Below are positions 7,799-16,569 of a stretch of 17,452 nt of DNA, in pieces. The notes below the pieces were generated by a model that worked only from the letters and a program-made list of their open reading frames with translations, ran no database searches and was not told the DNA's origin. Position 1 is the first letter of the stretch. Each line of letters opens with the position of its first letter. Source of the DNA: Helicostylum pulchrum (lineage: Eukaryota > Mucoromycota > Mucoromycetes > Mucorales > Mucoraceae); NCBI GenBank assembly GCA_025677825.1, contig JAIXMO010000126.1:1-17452 (forward strand). The letters are read 5' to 3'. A program made the position numbers and the translations under genes.

Positions 7799-9919
7799 AT
7801 GACTATTAGCGACACAATAGACGAAGCGTCTTTATTAGCGTCTGCATTATCAAATGTTTCTCTCGACACGCAAAAGCCGGAAGCGATTGATAGCATGCTG
7901 ACGAACTTGATACAGGTGGAAGAGAAGCATTTAAAGGTATATAAAAAAAAATATATGCAAAAAAAAACACACACACAACAAATATTCACATAATAGAATA
8001 GGATATATTATTGAACCCAACACAGCAAGATATTGAATATTTAACAAATTTATTATCACAACGTATTGATCAAGGCAGAGGAGAAGCATTATTTGAAATT
8101 GGTGTAGAAGGTACAAACAATACTATATAATAATGCAGATATGATAAATTAAAATATTATACGTATAGAGGATGGGTCTGAAATGAATTTATCACAGCAA
8201 GACTACGTAAAATGCATTGAAACAATATCAACTGTAACAAACACCTTGGAGGCTGATTTTGCTGATATCGATGAATTAAATCAAATTGACTCAACTACTA
8301 CTACTACTGCCAGAAACAAAGATAATATTGTTGCTCATTTAATGATTCGAAAACGTCCTAAATCAGTACAAGACTTGTTGGAGATTCGTGTTGCTGTAGT
8401 TGGTAATGTCGATGCAGGAAAGGTAAACAACAAAAATATTTCCCTGGATATACGTATATAAAAACAGTAACTGATAAGAAAAGAAAAAAAAAGTCAACTT
8501 TATTAGGTGTGTTAACAAAAGGTGTCTTGGATGACGGTAGAGGAAAAGCTCGTGTGAATTTATTTAGACACAAGCATGAAATTGAATCGGGTAGAACTTC
8601 TAGTGTAGGAGGCGAAATACTTGGTTTTGATTCCAAGTCTAGACCTATCCTTAGCACGTCTAAAAAGTCATCCGCTTCGGGTTGGGAGGATATTGCTGAA
8701 AGAGCTGCAAAGGTATTGAGCTTTGTCGATCTGGCTGGACACGAAAAATATTTAAAGACAACCGTGTTTGGTATGACGGGGACCGCTCCGGAATTTGCAA
8801 TGCTGATGGTGGGCGCGAATGCTGGTATGGTTGGTATGTCAAAGGAACATTTAGGCCTGGCCTTATCGTTAGGTATCCCCGTACTCGTCGTCATTACCAA
8901 GATTGACCAGTGTCCTGCTCATGTATTGGAAAAGAATATTAAACAATTAAATTCAATACTCAAGTCAAAGTCCTGCAGAAAGATTCCTTTATTTGTAGAG
9001 AATAATCATGATGTGGTCATGACAGCTGTAAGTAAATATAATCCCTCCCCAACCCCAATTCCTCCTTTTTTCTCACCGTTATTTGTGTGTTGCAGCAAAA
9101 CTTTGTTAGTGAAAGATTGTGCCCTATATTTCAAGTTAGTAACGTAACAGGTCAAGGCTTGGATTTAGTTCGAAATTTCTTGAATATATTGCCTTCTCTG
9201 ACCAAATATGAATCGATCGATCAGCCATTTCACTTTGAAATTAATGAAATCTTTAGTGTTCCGTTTGTGGGAACTGTTGTTAGTGGTGTAATGAAAGGTG
9301 GTATTGTACATATTGGTGATAAAGTATTATTAGGGCCGGACCATGCGGGTCAGTTTATCACTACGTCCATCAAAGGCATTCACCGCAAACGTGTAAATAT
9401 CCCCGTCGCTAGAGCTGGTCAATCCGTTTCCTTTGCTTTAAAGAATGTAAGAAGAAATACCATACGCAAGGGGCAGGTGTTGTTAATGTATGAAAAAGAT
9501 AAACCGATGCCTCTTTCCTCGTTAAAGTTTGAAGCTGAAATATTAGTGCTGTACCATTCAACTACTATTAAATCAAAGTATCAAGCCATGGTTCATTGTG
9601 GTGCTGTTCGTCAAACCGCTAGTATTATTACTACTGATAAAACCGTTTTAAGAACAGGCGATAGAGCTAATGTCGTAAGTTTATAATTATTTTGTAATTT
9701 TATGTCAGAATGATTGTCTCATTAATAATATTATGCTGTAGAGATTTAAATTTGTAAAGAATCCCGAGTACTTGACTATTGGTACACGATTGGTAAGTTT
9801 CATAAATGCAAAAAAAAAAAAAAAAAAAAAAAGAAGTTATTTTATTAAAACTTTGTGAGTAGATTTTCAGAGAGGGTCGAACAAAGGGAGTAGGCAAGAT
9901 TACAAAGTTATTGGATTAA
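7799..9919 (+). CDS. GTPBP1: GTPBP1/GTPBP2-type translational GTPase, 573 aa
   Basis: Exons are 7799-7936, 8002-8110, 8169-8422, 8494-9027, 9096-9674, 9742-9792 and 9863-9919; introns are 58-71 nt. The spliced protein has an EF-Tu-like G domain: G1 GNVDAGKS (161-168, with the intron between K and S), G3 DLAGHEKY (246-253), G4 TKID (302-305, the GTPBP variant of NKID) and VSNVTGQG as G5. Domain II follows ([18 protein letters not shown]), then domain III ending in [15 protein letters not shown], the conserved GTPBP1/2 tail. Animal members act in ribosome rescue and translation-linked mRNA quality control; budding yeast has no clear copy. The last acceptor is the TAG at 9860-9862, not the CAG 7 nt later, because only the first keeps the conserved tail in frame. 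At 573 aa it is near GTPBP2 length and shorter than GTPBP1; I cannot separate the two. Confidence 0.9.
9810..9832 (+). repeat. A23 homopolymer inside the last intron of the GTPBP-like gene
   Basis: Twenty-three consecutive A lie within the 70-nt intron 9793-9862, filling a third of it. Length may vary or be uncertain in the assembly. Confidence 0.9.
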
Positions 9920-10570
9920 TTTACATCATTTCTTGAAATAAAAAAATTAACACCAATAAGTTCAAGTTGGTTTTCTTGTACAAATGGTTTATAGTCCCAA
10001 CAATGAGGCTCCTTTGGCAACGTATTAAATGCAATATCTGTCTTTGGTTGTTTATAAACTAAAAATATATAACGATGATCTCCTGTCTTGGGTGGTGGCC
10101 CAGGTCCAATATATCCCGAGAGCTCAGTCGCTTGAGAGAAATCTGCAGAGCTTGGGATATTGGCAACTACCCAATGACGATAAGGACTATAAGTATGATC
10201 TTCTTTTGAAGGTGCATCGTGATCGACCTTTTTTTTTTTTTTTATGTGTTAATACATAGTACGTATTCTCTTAATGTTTTTTTCGTGTGTTACCATTAAA
10301 ACAGTATACTCTGCATCTGGATCAGGTGCAATAAATGTCACTGTAGGGGCATCTGCTGAATCAGAAGGCTTGATAAAGTTGCCTAATGCAACATCCTCGC
10401 CATTTGGATAATTGACGCTGACCAGTGTAGAACTAGTAAACCCTTGTGGAACAACTGTCATTGTGTTTAGTACGTGTTTCCGTATATTGTACTCGGTACT
10501 TACTGTCAGGGATAATATCTGCCTTTTTTAAAGATTGCGTTATATTTTGATCGAGTGTAACTAAAACCAT
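9916..10570 (-). CDS. Phosphatidylethanolamine-binding protein (PEBP/TFS1-like), 179 aa
   Basis: Minus-strand exons are 10570-10504, 10454-10294 and 10227-9916; introns are 49 and 66 nt. The joined frame shows the PEBP core: PDPDAEYTVLM (66-76), then VDHDAPSKEDHT and HWVVANIP (94-101), and GPGPPPKTGDHRYIFLVYKQ (117-136), in the order and spacing of the anion-binding pocket. PEBPs bind phospholipids or phosphoproteins; yeast Tfs1 inhibits carboxypeptidase Y and a Ras-GAP, but family roles vary widely and none is assigned here. The usual DPDAPS is VDHDAPS, with His in place of Pro. No signal peptide is seen, so the protein is probably cytosolic. The length is typical. Its stop codon overlaps the stop of the convergent GTPBP-like gene (4-nt CDS overlap, 9916-9919). 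Confidence 0.92.
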
Positions 10571-11057
10571 GATTATGAAAAAAAAGTAGTACTACAAGAA
10601 GAAGAAGAAAATTGCGTTTTCTTTTTTTTATGCTGCTGAAAAATGTAGTGGTTCGGTGAAACAAAAGTGACGTATATTGTATAGCAGCTAAACTCAAATA
10701 GTCTAAACTATCAAGGTAAAGCATATTTATGATTGATAGATTCTCTCTCGAAAAGAAATATTTGTATTATATGATAAATTGAGTACAAATGACAGTATAA
10801 ACTTTTCTCCAAAACACTCATTGTTATACGTTTATTGAGGCACAGAAAATCAAAACAGAGCTCTTTTCCTAAAACTAGTCTAAAAAGTGCCTCTTGCAAT
10901 GACAGCTGAACAATCGAAAAACGGGTAAACGTGACTTGGTTATCAAAACACTGTAAACTTGCTGTGGGGACTCGTGATATCCCCCCAAAAGTCTCTTTTA
11001 TACACAGCACAAAATTTTTTTAAAAAAAATATATATATTCATATATAGCTGTACAAA
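10571..11057. promoter_or_regulatory. Divergent promoter between the PEBP gene (-) and the cyclin gene (+)
   Basis: A 487-nt region with a second copy of the ACGTCA/GTTTCACCG composite motif (10652-10673) near the PEBP gene. On the cyclin side are T/A-rich sequence and an AT-repeat just before the ATG. A minus-strand open frame at 10711-11010 has no recognisable family features and I treat it as chance. Confidence 0.5.
10652..10673 (-). promoter_or_regulatory. Composite motif, copy 2: ACGTCACTT-TT-GTTTCACCGAA
   Basis: Read on the minus strand (the PEBP coding strand) it is the 4212-4231 motif with two extra T in the middle; all 20 other bases agree. It lies 82-103 nt upstream of the PEBP ATG. 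Confidence 0.45.
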
Positions 11058-12381
11058 ATGAGTGGATCCTCACCTTTAGCACCGAATACACCTTCTACAC
11101 CCCTTTCAGCTACGACTATCACCACGGGATTGTCTTTTAAACGACATTACCGACCCTATTTCACTAAAAGACAACTTGCTACTTTAAACAGTTTGAAAAA
11201 GAATGGTGCATTGACAGTAAAAGAAATCAATACTCGTCATGCCAGTTGTAAGTTTATTCAAGATATTGGAAAGAAGTTGGGTTTGTAAGTAGGATATACT
11301 TGCTGTTGGTTTTATTTTTATTCATCAGTTTTGTGTCCGTGTATATAGCCCTCAAAAGACAATAAGTACTTCTCAAGCGTTATACCATCGATTTTCACTT
11401 TATTATTCTCCTAGAGAATATTCATCACAGGTATGTTAAAAAGGAACAGTATAATATATATGATAACGGAGGAAGAATTTAACCTGGGGAAGAAAAAAAA
11501 ATTACAGGATATCAGTGTGACATGTATATTTGTAGCTTCTAAAATTGAAGAAACAGCAAAGAAATTAAAAGATATATTGATTGCAGTACATAGTGTTAAA
11601 TACCCAGATAGTAAAGAATTGGAACCTGAGCAGATTAATGAGGAGCGTAGACGTAAGATTCTTGGATATGAAAAGATGTTGTTAGAAACTATATGCTTTG
11701 ATTTTCAACTAAGGCATCCTTTTGAATATGTTATCAAGTTTATTAAATGGATACAAGGTTTGTGGTCGTTTTTTTATTTTTATGTGCTGCATAATAATAA
11801 AATAACGAAAAAAAAACTTATATATTTATTATTAGCGTTTCAAGAATCTTTGGATAGTAAGAGGTTGGCAAGAAAGGCGTATCAATTGGCAGTAGATAGT
11901 TTTAAAACTTTACTTTGTGTAGAGTATCCTGCACATACAATTGCTGGTGGTTGTATTTATTTAGCATCAAGGCTATTAAGAGAGCAAGACGATACATTTC
12001 AAGGTTTACCAGAGTCTGAACCTTGGGATCAATATTTTTTATCACGAATGGAAGATATTGAAGGTAAGAGAGTTTTTATTAGTAGGTATTTTATATCTGA
12101 CGGCTTTTTTTTTACTGTTCAAAATAGATGTTGCACAACAAATTCTCGATTTATACATCTTCACAAATAACACAAATAGAAATGATGTATCACAGTATAC
12201 GAGGATTAAAATCGCATTAAATGAACAAGCTCAAAATAGAGGTCCTGATTTAATCATGGATGATATCACGCGACAAGAATTAAAACCTAGAACTACTGAT
12301 TGGGAATTCGATGGTCCTTCTCCTTTAGATGTTGTAAATACAAATCAACATACTGTATCTTATCATTTCTCAACTAGTTAA
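11058..12381 (+). CDS. CTK2: Ctk2 / cyclin K-type transcription cyclin, 346 aa
   Basis: Exons are 11058-11284, 11349-11430, 11508-11757, 11836-12063 and 12128-12381; introns are 64, 77, 78 and 64 nt. The first cyclin box includes YFTKRQL (about 34-40), CKFIQDIGKKLGFPQKTI, ALYHRF (86-91), then TCIFVASKIEETAKKLKDIL and EKMLLETICFDFQLRHPFEYV. The second fold holds AYQLAVDSF and HTIAGGCIYLASRL. The KIEET-KKLKDI and LLETICFDF-HP signatures fit the Ctk2/cyclin K/cyclin T group, which partners Ctk1/CDK12/CDK9 kinases that phosphorylate the RNA polymerase II C-terminal domain. The length is close to yeast Ctk2. The N-terminal Ser/Thr/Pro stretch (1-25) is probably disordered. Cyclin L or T remain alternatives. 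The stop TAA is the first of nine tandem TAA triplets. Confidence 0.88.
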
Positions 12382-12405
12382 TAATAATAATAATAATAAT
12401 AATAA
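12379..12405 (+). repeat. (TAA)9 repeat beginning with the cyclin stop codon
   Basis: Nine in-frame TAA triplets start at the stop codon and run into an AATAAA at 12401-12406. Any readthrough would meet up to eight more stops. The repeat sits in the 77-nt convergent spacer before the dioxygenase stop. Confidence 0.95.
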
Positions 12406-12458
12406 AGATTGTTTTTTATATGTATATGTGAAAAAAAAAAAAGTATGTACATATCGAT

Positions 12459-14409
12459 TTAGCGGCGAAGAATCCAATCTGACCAAGATCGTTCTTCTTC
12501 ATTGGTAAGCGTGGGAGATAAGTCTGTAGACTTCTCAGGCCCCAAATTAATCTTCATGTCAGCGGTCTCATCACGCGATTGCTTCAAGAAGGGCATCACA
12601 TTTGTTCCTCCCGTACCACGAACAACTTTAGCGTCGGCATCGAGTTTTCTGGCAAGACCCAATTGAGGGAATTTCTGATATACTTTATCTGTTCTTGAGT
12701 CTTTGCGAATATTAGGAGAGATTCCTAATTGAGTTTGAGGGTAAAGATCATTATGAACTCTATTCTTTTTTGGTATCTCTGCAGCAGGGGGAGTAACATC
12801 TGCATCATCATCACCACCGCCAGCAGCAGCAGTAGTCGTAGGAGTAGTTTCTTTTTTATCCATAGCAAAACCAGCGTTAGGAATATTGGGACCTTTACGT
12901 GCTTGATTTACAATATATAAAGTAACGATTTGAACATGTTTATCACGGAACAGTTTTAATTGGTGTAAACAATCATTGTAAGCGTTGACGATGGTTAATT
13001 CTTGATCAGATATATTTCCATTCTTGTGTTTTTCTTCCAATAACAAGATGAATGGACGGATATTGGATGCCTCTTCTAAATCCTCGAGGAATTCACGATG
13101 AGGTCTAGGCATGTATTTACGCATAGCTCTCAAGAAGGTATTTTTATTTGTGCGTTTAAACTGAGGAGGTGTAAGTGGAGTTTGGGTCCCTTGTTTAATA
13201 TCATCAGCGGGATTCGTTGCAGGTAACTTTGTATAACGATCACTAGGTAAATCAGATGGCTTAATAAATGATGGCTTTTCGCCTGTACGATGATGCTCAA
13301 CGCCAAATGCAACATCGAGAGCGGCAATAAGACTACTTTGGGCAGCACTTCCACCAGCATATCTTCTATACTGACTTAATAATCTTTCAGCCTCATCTAA
13401 ATGAGACATGTCTGCGTATTCATCAGTTTGCGCAGACCATAAAGTTTCGACACCTTCATAGATTAATCCTAAAGGTAATCCAGCTTCGGCCATATTTTCC
13501 CAACCTGCTAAATAAGGTCGGATTTTCCAATAAAAGACGTAAGGGTCACACTTTTCGTACATTCTTTTCATATCGTCATTCATGTTTTCTAAACCGGTAT
13601 GAATCACCTTGAAGTTTTCCAAAAGACCGGTATAGTTCTCGGAGCGGATGTTTTCAATTGCATAAGTGATCTGCGATAAACAAGGAGCGCCTGAACTTTC
13701 AATAGCAGTAGTAATAAGATAAAACCAAGCTTCGTCCAATGAACCGGAATAAGTTGCTAATGCAGCCATATTACTAAAGTACAATGATTTTAATGCATTA
13801 GAAGTGTATATTATTATTTTATTTTGTGCGTATATATTTACCTTAAATCAATAGGGCCATCACGGTCTAATAATCTATAGTTCCAAAGTACGACAGCTGC
13901 GTGACAGACCACGGGACAAAGGCCTAAATGTTCAGCTACACTAGTCCAAGGAATAGCAAGATTGGATGGAAGTGTCTAAAGCGTGGGAAAAGTAGAGTGA
14001 ATACAACTGGTTAGAAAGGTTTTTCTTTTAATATTTGTCATACCTCTGATGTAGGTTCATGTTTACCCCAAACGTAGCTATGAGAAACCATACAAAGAAT
14101 TAAAAAGGCTCTTCTATATTCTTCTACAGATGTTAAGCGTGTATGGTCCAATAAGGGCATCTTTTTTTGTTTGTTTGTTTTATTAGATATTTTTCGAAGC
14201 ATTTTTTTATTTATTTTAATTACTACCTTGTGAATCTTTTCTCTTAATTTACCGGCTAAAAGTAAACCGTTATAATCATCCATCATATCCTCCCATGGAG
14301 AGAAATATGCGTCGGGCAGTCTACGAAGTGGGGCCGTAGAAGGTAAAAACCCAGTTTTCTCTGAAATATCATAATATTCCAAAGATCTCATAGTAGCAAA
14401 GTGTTCCAT
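12459..14409 (-). CDS. BNA2: Indoleamine 2,3-dioxygenase (BNA2-like), 582 aa
   Basis: Minus-strand exons are 14409-14227, 14160-14044, 13975-13842 and 13773-12459; introns are 66, 68 and 68 nt. The haem enzyme opens the indole ring of tryptophan to N-formylkynurenine, the first step toward kynurenine and NAD. Family blocks in order: IPWTSVAEHLGL, GSLDEAWFYL, KCDPYVFYWKIRPYLAGW, GLIYEGV, GGSAAQSS (285-292), MRKYMPRPHREFL, and KHVQIVTLYI, whose His424 matches the proximal haem ligand, then GTGGTNVMPFLKQSR. It is well above the ~400-450 residues usual for the family, because of an insert of roughly 35-40 residues before MRKYMP and a longer Thr/Ala/Asp-rich insert between LYIV and GTGGT. The ligand and core blocks are intact, so it is probably active. 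The third acceptor was chosen because it gives LSNMAALATYSGSLDE in frame. No peroxisomal tripeptide is present at the C-terminus. Confidence 0.93.
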
Positions 14410-14499
14410 GGTTAAAATAATACACTGATAAAATTAAAAAAAATTAACAAACTGAAAAGAAAAATGCTGCAGGACCCCACACAACACCGTCCTTTTTAT

Positions 14500-14522
14500 A
14501 AAAAAAAAAAAAAAAAAAAAAA
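14500..14522 (+). repeat. A23 homopolymer
   Basis: An uninterrupted A-run about 90-113 nt upstream of the dioxygenase ATG (T-run on its coding strand). Such tracts often keep fungal promoters nucleosome-poor. Confidence 0.9.
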
Positions 14523-15310
14523 TTATCTCGGATATTTTAAAAGTCAGTTAGTTATCACAATGTTATATAAAGTCAATACAGAGTTTTTTCCATTTAGCTA
14601 GTACTAGTTCTGCCCGAGGGGAATTTAATCATAAAGATTAGTGAAAGAGATAATTTCAATAAAAAAAAAAAGATATACATAGTAGGATTAATAAAAATTG
14701 ATAGATCGCCACTTCAATTTACACGTCATTTAAAAATATATTATGAAGATATTCACGCACAAAATAAGATGAGATGTACAAATTTTGCCAGGAACGGCAC
14801 AGGTTTACAGAACAAAATGATTTGTTATTACTAATCTAACTCGGATTCGCTCAACAGTTCCTGAAAGTTATTATAAATAGACTACTAACCGAATAAATAA
14901 TAATAATCTGAAAATGATCGCACGCAGTAAAGGTTTTTTTTTTTATAGTCATGTATCAGTGGACCGATTATTATTTTGAAGCCAGTTTTTATTTTATCAT
15001 TTCATTATTTTGTACTCTATATTCATTCATTTATCTCCATATCACCGCGATAATCTATTGATACACAAGAAAAGATGTATTACAATAAAAGAGTCATACT
15101 TTTTATTTGTTTTTTTTACTTTTTATTGTTTTTTTTTTGCAGCATGTCTAAACGATTATATTATTGTAAATGCCATTTTCTATATTTTGATAAGAGTATT
15201 TGAACCAGATACATCAATTTAGTTATCACGATGATTTATATATACATCACATGCCACCTTGACAGGACACGTTTTTAACATGGTGTGTATAAAGTCTTAT
15301 GACCTGCTTA

Positions 15311-15360
15311 CGTACTTTCTGGTCATCAATGTATATGGTATTTACATTGACGTACCTTCT
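15311..15360. repeat. Inverted repeat framed by a 10-nt direct repeat
   Basis: TCAATGTA (15326-15333) and TACATTGA (15343-15350) are perfect 8-nt inverted arms with a 9-nt loop. They are flanked by CGTACTTTCT (15311-15320) and CGTACCTTCT (15351-15360), nine of ten bases alike and exactly 40 nt apart. The block lies about 200-250 nt upstream of the PGAP2-like ATG. Confidence 0.6.
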
Positions 15361-15370
15361 AGTTGAAAAC

Positions 15371-15373
<3 letters not shown>

Positions 15374-15402
<29 letters not shown>
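15374..15402 (+). repeat. T29 homopolymer
   Basis: Twenty-nine consecutive T, the longest homopolymer in the window, 158-186 nt upstream of the PGAP2-like start codon. Its exact length is uncertain in any short-read assembly. Confidence 0.9.
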
Positions 15403-15559
15403 GGTGTAGTAAATGCATTAACGCTTCTAGAATTTTGTTCAGTAAAAACATTTTATTTATTGCATGTTACACAATATATTACATATTTGGGAAAAATTAC
15501 TCGCCCCCTACATTTTTGTGTTGTTGTTTATTGCTCTTCATTTTGTTAATTCATTAGAA

Positions 15560-16569
15560 ATGAATAGTTATGAAAAACATACTCTAGCAAAGGTAAAACA
15601 AAAAACCCTTTCTCTGGTTCAAGTTTAACTTTATACTCATTTTAAAATAAAAAATAAAAAAACCAAGATTCCAGCAAAGTACATTTCGTATTCCCATACT
15701 ATATGTGCTTATAGTAAGTAATAAATATTTAAAAGTAAAGGAGTAATTGTACTGATAATAGTTTTAAGGCGCCTTTCTAGCAGCGCTCGTTGTTGGTTGT
15801 TATACGCACTATGATAAAATTGTACAAAATGAGTATTTTGGATATCCTCAGGTAAAAAAAAACCAGGTGTATTCCAACTTTCTTTTTTAAAAAAAAAACT
15901 TTCATACATAACACAATGTGCAGGAATGGTTTCCAAGCGTTAGTGCTACAACAGGCGATAGATACCCAGCCCGTGCATTGTTTCAAATACTGATTGCATT
16001 AACCGCAGGACCTCGGTTTGCACTGGTATATTTATGGTACATTTGTACAACTGTTTCTACTACGCGTTCAAAACGCTTCAGTAAATTGTTATTGAGTGTA
16101 GGTCTCATTCGTACCATTGCTTGCGGTGGATGGGTATTTATTACATCAACAGACGACCATTCAATTCATGATATTGCAATGGTTATTTATCTACTGTGTA
16201 CACTACCATGGCAAATAGGCGTTTTATATACATCGCCAAATAATGCAGCAACGCTAAAGAAAAGAAAAATCTTTTCAGCCCTTTTTTTTGGAACATTACC
16301 ACCAATGGTTTATTACTTTTTACAGCATAAAGTGCATCGTGTTCCCGGAGGTACAATCTTTATTTAATCCTTTATTTATTTGTAGAAACCTTAACTAGCT
16401 TTTTTTATTTTTATACATACTAGCTTATACTATTTATGCATTGTTTGAATGGTCTTTAATCTTTTATGATGTTGCCTTCGATGCTATCACTTCATTCGAC
16501 TTTGAAAAATTTGAATTGAAAATCACACATCGCGATAAAATAGGTCTAGAAGAAAAAGATGTTGCTTGA
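15560..16569 (+). CDS. PGAP2: PGAP2-like (Frag1/DRAM/Sfk1, Cwh43 N-terminal-type) membrane protein, 244 aa
   Basis: Exons are 15560-15592, 15668-15713, 15769-15851, 15924-16350 and 16424-16569; introns are 75, 55, 72 and 73 nt. The family acts in GPI-anchor lipid remodelling in the ER/Golgi. The strongest evidence is EWFPSVSATTGDRYPAR (55-71) followed by LFQILIALTAGPRF, hallmark of Cwh43-N/PGAP2, and the C-terminal ALFEWSLIFYDVAFDAITSFDF. Hydrophobic segments fit five or six membrane passes: about 18-37, 75-100, 110-125, 135-155, 170-190 and 198-212. The three short 5' exons were found by extending the frame back: they supply SYSHTICAYSAFLAALVVGC (first helix) and GYP before EWFPS, as expected of the family. 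The 11-residue first exon and its A-rich acceptor are the least certain part. Fungal Cwh43 is often fused to a C-terminal nuclease-like domain, absent here. Confidence 0.85.

Larger units (their letters stand above)
14410..15559. promoter_or_regulatory. Long divergent intergenic region between the dioxygenase (-) and PGAP2-like gene (+)
   Basis: These 1,150 nt hold no supported gene. Near the dioxygenase an A23 run (14500-14522) follows a TTTTTATA element about 85 nt from the ATG. Further on are CTAGTACTAG (a 10-nt palindrome near 14598-14608), an inverted repeat framed by a 10-nt direct repeat (15311-15360), and a T29 run (15374-15402). The small open frames here are mostly homopolymer Phe/Tyr/Ile runs. 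Confidence 0.55.

Noticed and set aside
8358..8900. 180-codon minus-strand frame opposite the GTPBP-like gene
   Set aside because: It crosses an intron and the G-domain exon of a strongly supported gene and shows no family features.
10711..11010. 99-codon minus-strand frame in the PEBP/cyclin promoter
   Set aside because: There is no recognisable domain. Position between two divergent genes and lack of plausible spliced partners suggest chance.
15010..15557. Two plus-strand frames of 64-70 codons in the long intergenic region
   Set aside because: They are dominated by Phe/Tyr/Ile from poly-T tracts, and one runs through the T29 homopolymer.
15615..15626. GGTTCAAGTTT resembling a tRNA B-box
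   Set aside because: There is no matching A-box, acceptor stem or cloverleaf around it, and it lies in the first intron of the PGAP2-like gene.
15709..15986. Minus-strand frames opposite the PGAP2-like 5' exons
   Set aside because: The plus strand gives spliced exons that reconstruct a conserved membrane helix and the EWFPSVSAT block. The minus frames match nothing.
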